From: Gammaproteobacteria bacterium
GTDB taxonomy: Bacteria > Pseudomonadota > Gammaproteobacteria > Steroidobacterales > SZUA-146
Direction: 5' to 3'
Assembly: GCA_003228965.1 (NCBI GenBank)
Contig: QIGP01000452.1
Span: 1-9,207 of the forward strand
Length of the DNA: 9,207 nucleotides
The position numbers and the translations under genes are program-made. The number at the start of each line of letters is the position of its first letter. The first letter of the stretch is position 1. The notes below the pieces were generated by a model. The model ran no database searches. It was not told the DNA's origin and saw only the letters and a program-made list of their open reading frames with translations. Below are positions 6,864 to 9,207 of the stretch, piece after piece.

Positions 6864-7538
6864 GTGGCAGGTTATTTCAGTAAGATTTTCGGCGATTCGC
6901 CCGTAGTACCAATTCAAAAACATGGCGAAATTTGCTACAAAGCTGCTCGTGCGCTGGTTAAGTTTTTTGCCGCGGTTGCAGAAGGCGACTGGAAAGCCGT
7001 GCATAAACATCGCGAAACTATTGTTGCGCTTGAGAATGAAGCCGACGACTTTAAGCGGGACATACGGTCTCAAATTTCAACAGGTGTGATGATGCCCGTG
7101 AGTCGCGAAGACCTGCTCGATTTGGTACTTCTCCAAGACAAGATCGCTAATCGTGCACGCGATATATCAGGCCTGGTTTTTGGCCGGAAAATGCAGATTC
7201 CAGCGGCCATTAAAGATCAAATGCTAGCCTACGTTGGCCGCAATGTCGACGCGGCAAAAAAGGCTCGTTCTACTATTCGTGAGCTTGACGATCTGTACGA
7301 GGCGGGCTTTAAGGGTAAGGAGGCCTCATTGGTCGAATCGTTGGTTGACGAGCTCGATTTGATTGAAAACGAAACCGATGATATGCAAATTGCGATTCGT
7401 GCCGATCTTATGAAAATTGAACAGACACTTCCACCGATTGAAGCGATGTTCTTGTATCGCGTTATTGAAATGATCGGTGACATCGCAGACCGTGCAGAAG
7501 TCGTAGGCCGGCGTCTTGAAGTCCTTATTAACAGGTAG
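6864..7538 (+). CDS. DUF47/PhoU-like Pit accessory protein
   Basis: The 224-residue product belongs to the DUF47 (TIGR00153) family, PhoU-like cytoplasmic helical bundles encoded beside Pit-type phosphate transporters and thought to modulate them. It begins with AGYFSKIFGDSPVVPIQKH, the usual family N-terminus. Family-like signatures follow: ENEADDFKRDIRSQI, REDLLDLVLLQDKIANRARD and a final EMIGDIADRAEVVGRRLEVL. I chose GTG 6864 because it gives the family's normal length and has GGGGA at 6854-6858 five bases upstream. An upstream start at 6732 would add 44 unrelated residues. The acidic pairs in the two E-x(2-3)-DD/E-x-x-D-like motifs are probable metal or phosphate contacts by family analogy. 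The permease gene begins 6 bases after the stop, so the two form an operon. Confidence 0.92.
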   Translation: MAGYFSKIFGDSPVVPIQKHGEICYKAARALVKFFAAVAEGDWKAVHKHRETIVALENEADDFKRDIRSQISTGVMMPVSREDLLDLVLLQDKIANRARDISGLVFGRKMQIPAAIKDQMLAYVGRNVDAAKKARSTIRELDDLYEAGFKGKEASLVESLVDELDLIENETDDMQIAIRADLMKIEQTLPPIEAMFLYRVIEMIGDIADRAEVVGRRLEVLINR

Positions 7539-7544
7539 ATTCGA

Positions 7545-8795
7545 ATGGACCATGCAACAGTTTATATCCTGCTAGCGGCAGTTTTTGGCCTATTCATGGC
7601 TTGGGGCATTGGCGCGAACGATGTGGCCAATGCCATGGCAACGTCGGTCGGTTCAAAAGTTCTCACAGTTCGCTCGGCGGTGGTCGTAGCTGCAATATTT
7701 GAGTTTTGTGGGGCGGTATTGGCCGGTGGCGAAGTTACGTCTACGGTGCGTAAAGGCATCGTCGACGCATCGCTTTTTGCCGATGCGCCCGAGCAATTTG
7801 TGTTTGGAATGTTGGCGGCATTGCTGGCGGCGGGAACGTGGTTGTTGATTGCTTCGAGTCGCGGTTGGCCGGTTTCAACTACGCACTCAATTATAGGAGC
7901 CATTGTGGGTTTTGCGATTGTGTCTAAAGGTATGGACGCGGTGAAGTGGGGCAAGATTGGCGAGATCGCCATGAGTTGGATTATTTCACCTGTGTCGGCT
8001 GGCATTATTGCATTTGTATTGTTTAATTCGGTGCACTGGTTAATTTTGTCACGTGATAACCCGTTAGAGAGAGCACGTCGATACGTTCCGTTTTATGCGT
8101 TCTTGTCGGTTTTCATGATGGCGTTAGTGACGATACTCAAAGGTCTGAAACACGTTGGCATTGATCTGGAAATTGGTCAGACCATTGGGTTAGCCACCGC
8201 CGCTGGTGTCTTGGTTGCTCTTATGTGTAAATTTTTTGTTGACCGCATCAAAGTTGATCCAAAAGCCGAAAAGAAATCTAACTTTCACACGGTTGAGCGG
8301 GTTTTCGCCGTGTTGATGGTAATAACGGCCTGTGGCATGGCTTTTTCACACGGGTCAAATGATGTGGCCAATGCCATAGGACCGGTCGCCGCCGTAGTTA
8401 GTGTAGCGAGCACTGGAGTGCTGGGTCAGGAAGCGCCCCTGGCGATGTGGGTGTTAGTGCTAGGCGCGGTGGGCATTGTCATCGGTTTGGCAACGTACGG
8501 TGTGCGTGTGATTGCAACCGTTGGCTCCAACATCACTCATCTAACACCTAGTCGCGGCTTTGCTGCCGAACTTGCTGCAGCGACTGTTATCGTTATCGCC
8601 TCCGGAACCGGTATGCCAATTTCAACTACTCACACTCTGGTAGGAGCGGTGCTTGGAGTGGGCTTGGCACGAGGTATAGATGCCATTCGTATGAATGTAG
8701 TGTGGCAAATCTTGGCGTCGTGGCTAGTTACGCTACCTGTTGGGGGCGTTCTTGCGGTGGTATTTTATTTGATCTTGAATTTCGTATTTGGCTGA
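7545..8795 (+). CDS. PiT family inorganic phosphate transporter
   Basis: This 416-residue inner-membrane permease belongs to the PiT family (PitA-like), which imports phosphate with protons or sodium as low-affinity secondary transporters; the coupling ion cannot be read from the sequence. The inverted-repeat architecture is clear. GANDVANA (23-30) in the first half matches SHGSNDVANA (268-277) in the second, and GWPVSTTHSIIGA (107-119) matches GMPISTTHTLVGA (356-368). Around ten or more hydrophobic segments span the protein, with a charged cytoplasmic linker near 234-251 (DRIKVDPKAEKKS). It is complete and a little shorter than E. coli PitA (about 500). ATG 7545 has AGG at 7533-7535 as ribosome binding site and follows the DUF47 stop by 6 bases, so the genes are likely translated together. 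A degraded gene fragment follows almost at once. Confidence 0.96.
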   Translation: MDHATVYILLAAVFGLFMAWGIGANDVANAMATSVGSKVLTVRSAVVVAAIFEFCGAVLAGGEVTSTVRKGIVDASLFADAPEQFVFGMLAALLAAGTWLLIASSRGWPVSTTHSIIGAIVGFAIVSKGMDAVKWGKIGEIAMSWIISPVSAGIIAFVLFNSVHWLILSRDNPLERARRYVPFYAFLSVFMMALVTILKGLKHVGIDLEIGQTIGLATAAGVLVALMCKFFVDRIKVDPKAEKKSNFHTVERVFAVLMVITACGMAFSHGSNDVANAIGPVAAVVSVASTGVLGQEAPLAMWVLVLGAVGIVIGLATYGVRVIATVGSNITHLTPSRGFAAELAAATVIVIASGTGMPISTTHTLVGAVLGVGLARGIDAIRMNVVWQILASWLVTLPVGGVLAVVFYLILNFVFG

Positions 8796-8796
8796 T

Positions 8797-8940
8797 TCGG
8801 GCGAGGCAATAATCGTAATTGATCAAGAAACAGATCAATCGCCAGATTTCTACTCAATCAACTGTTCTCACCCTGTGGAATATGAACCCGCCATCGAATC
8901 TGGTGACTGGCTAAAACGAGTCAGGGGTGAATGGCACTAA
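8797..8940 (+). pseudogene. C-terminal-region fragment of homocysteine S-methyltransferase
   Basis: The frame beginning just after the permease stop reads SGEAIIVIDQETDQSP, then INCSHPVEYEPAIESGDW and LKRVRGEWH before TAA 8938-8940. In COG2040 homocysteine S-methyltransferases the region around the first zinc-binding cysteine has the form GEAI...D...APxYYxINCAHPxHF...WxxRIRGLRANAS. The match in order and spacing is good, and C in INC is the expected zinc ligand. The N-terminal two thirds are missing, and the sequence stops where the RANAS segment should follow, so the paired Cys-Cys motif is absent. There is no start codon with a ribosome binding site. This is a truncated remnant on the same strand as the permease. 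The family call comes from recalled motifs. Confidence 0.6.
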
Positions 8941-8964
8941 GTTTAAGCTTGTGTAAGAACAACT

Positions 8965-9032
8965 CCCCGTCGTTGCAAACCCGCGCAGCGGGTGTGGTAA
9001 TCTCCATCAGGTTGCCGCGGACTCAATTAGTT
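8965..9032 (+). repeat. Palindromic repeat, plus orientation, copy A with 30-base tail
   Basis: This 68-base unit is repeated at 9140-9207 with 62 of 68 identities, and all six differences are transitions. The core can form an ATTGC/GCAAT-type outer stem (here TTGC, partly decayed) around a perfect ACCCGC-GCA-GCGGGT hairpin. The conserved tail runs from about 9003 to 9032 and ends CTCAATTAGTT; it is not found beside the minus-orientation copies. Confidence 0.85.
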
Positions 9033-9045
9033 ACCCCGCCATAGC

Positions 9046-9083
9046 GTTAAGAGATTGCCGCGCCCTTCGGGCTCGCAATGACG
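9046..9083 (-). repeat. Palindromic repeat, minus orientation
   Basis: It matches the solitary copy at 2840-2877 at 36 of 38 positions and keeps the left edge GTTAAGAGATTGCC and the right edge CGCAATGACG. Its inner hairpin is GCCC-TTC-GGGC. It lies 13 bases after copy A in the opposite orientation, so the two can also pair with each other. Confidence 0.85.
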
Positions 9084-9139
9084 TAACTCTTTAGGGCGAT
9101 GACGTAGCTCTTTAGGGCTCGCAATGACGCAACCCCTTA
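9069..9139 (+). repeat. Three-unit tandem repeat (25/21/25 bases)
   Basis: Units at 9069-9093, 9094-9114 and 9115-9139 each start GGGC and contain ATGACG; the first two end CTCTTTA and the third ends CCCCTTA. The middle unit lacks 4 bases (of TCGCA). The unit is the right half of the minus-orientation palindromic repeat plus 10 downstream bases, so it arose by tandem duplication of that half. Confidence 0.75.
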
Positions 9140-9207
9140 CCCCGTCATTGCGAACCCGCGTAGCGGGTGTGGCAATCTCCGTCAGGTTGTCGCGGACTCA
9201 ATTAGTT
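9140..9207 (+). repeat. Palindromic repeat, plus orientation, copy B (reaches window end)
   Basis: This is the second copy of the 68-base unit. It is better preserved than copy A in its core: GTCATTGCG and GGCAATCTCC form the outer stem around ACCCGC-GTA-GCGGGT. It runs exactly to the end of the window, so the array may continue beyond it. Confidence 0.85.

Noticed and set aside
8818..8839. A perfect 7-bp inverted repeat (ATTGATC/GATCAAT) with an 8-base loop, considered as the terminator of the Pit operon.
   Set aside because: The stem is AT-rich and no T tract follows. It falls within the coding sequence of the methyltransferase remnant.
8965..9207. Considered as a CRISPR array.
   Set aside because: Copies are in both orientations, spacing is irregular, and the unit is a palindromic element with a near-identical copy 6 kb away.

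Overview
The window looks like chromosomal DNA of a free-living, probably marine or aquatic gammaproteobacterium. This rests on the LexA box of the gammaproteobacterial type (CTGT-N8-ACAG), the LemA/M48 gene pair, a Pit-type phosphate transporter with its DUF47 partner, and a large exported dihaem protein with a C-terminal dockerin-like tail. No species can be named from the sequence alone. No CRISPR array, rRNA, tRNA or intact transposase was seen.

Layout. (1) 1-2608 is the 3' part of a large exported protein: the end of a PKD-like domain, a beta-propeller, a dihaem cytochrome c peroxidase/MauG-like domain, a putative Ig domain, and calcium-binding TSP3/dockerin-like repeats. A strong intrinsic terminator follows. 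(2) 2649-3128 is a gene graveyard. It holds a sigma70 promoter overlapped by a perfect LexA box, a ribosome binding site and a reading frame that stops after 10 codons inside a palindromic repeat element, and then a frame fragment resembling the centre of DUF222/HNH endonucleases. (3) 3141-5729 is a two-gene unit: LemA-family protein, then an M48 membrane metalloprotease with a long C-terminal extension. (4) 5822-6581 holds up to three short, overlapping, unrecognised reading frames; the first has a weak TonB-C-terminus-like stretch. (5) 6864-8795 is a tight two-gene operon: DUF47/PhoU-like accessory protein and PiT-family phosphate permease. (6) 8796-9207 is a second graveyard. A fragment resembling the C-terminal part of homocysteine S-methyltransferase is followed by an array of the same palindromic repeat family in both orientations, with a three-unit tandem repeat between inverted copies, running off the end of the window.

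The intact genes form separate functional groups: an exported redox protein, an envelope protease pair and phosphate uptake. The most unusual material is between the genes. Palindromic elements sit beside truncated gene remnants at two places about 6 kb apart, and in one of them the element supplies the stop codon of an SOS-controlled reading frame. No clear new defence or mobile system is visible; the SOS-promoter/repeat/endonuclease-remnant locus and the repeat family are the best leads.
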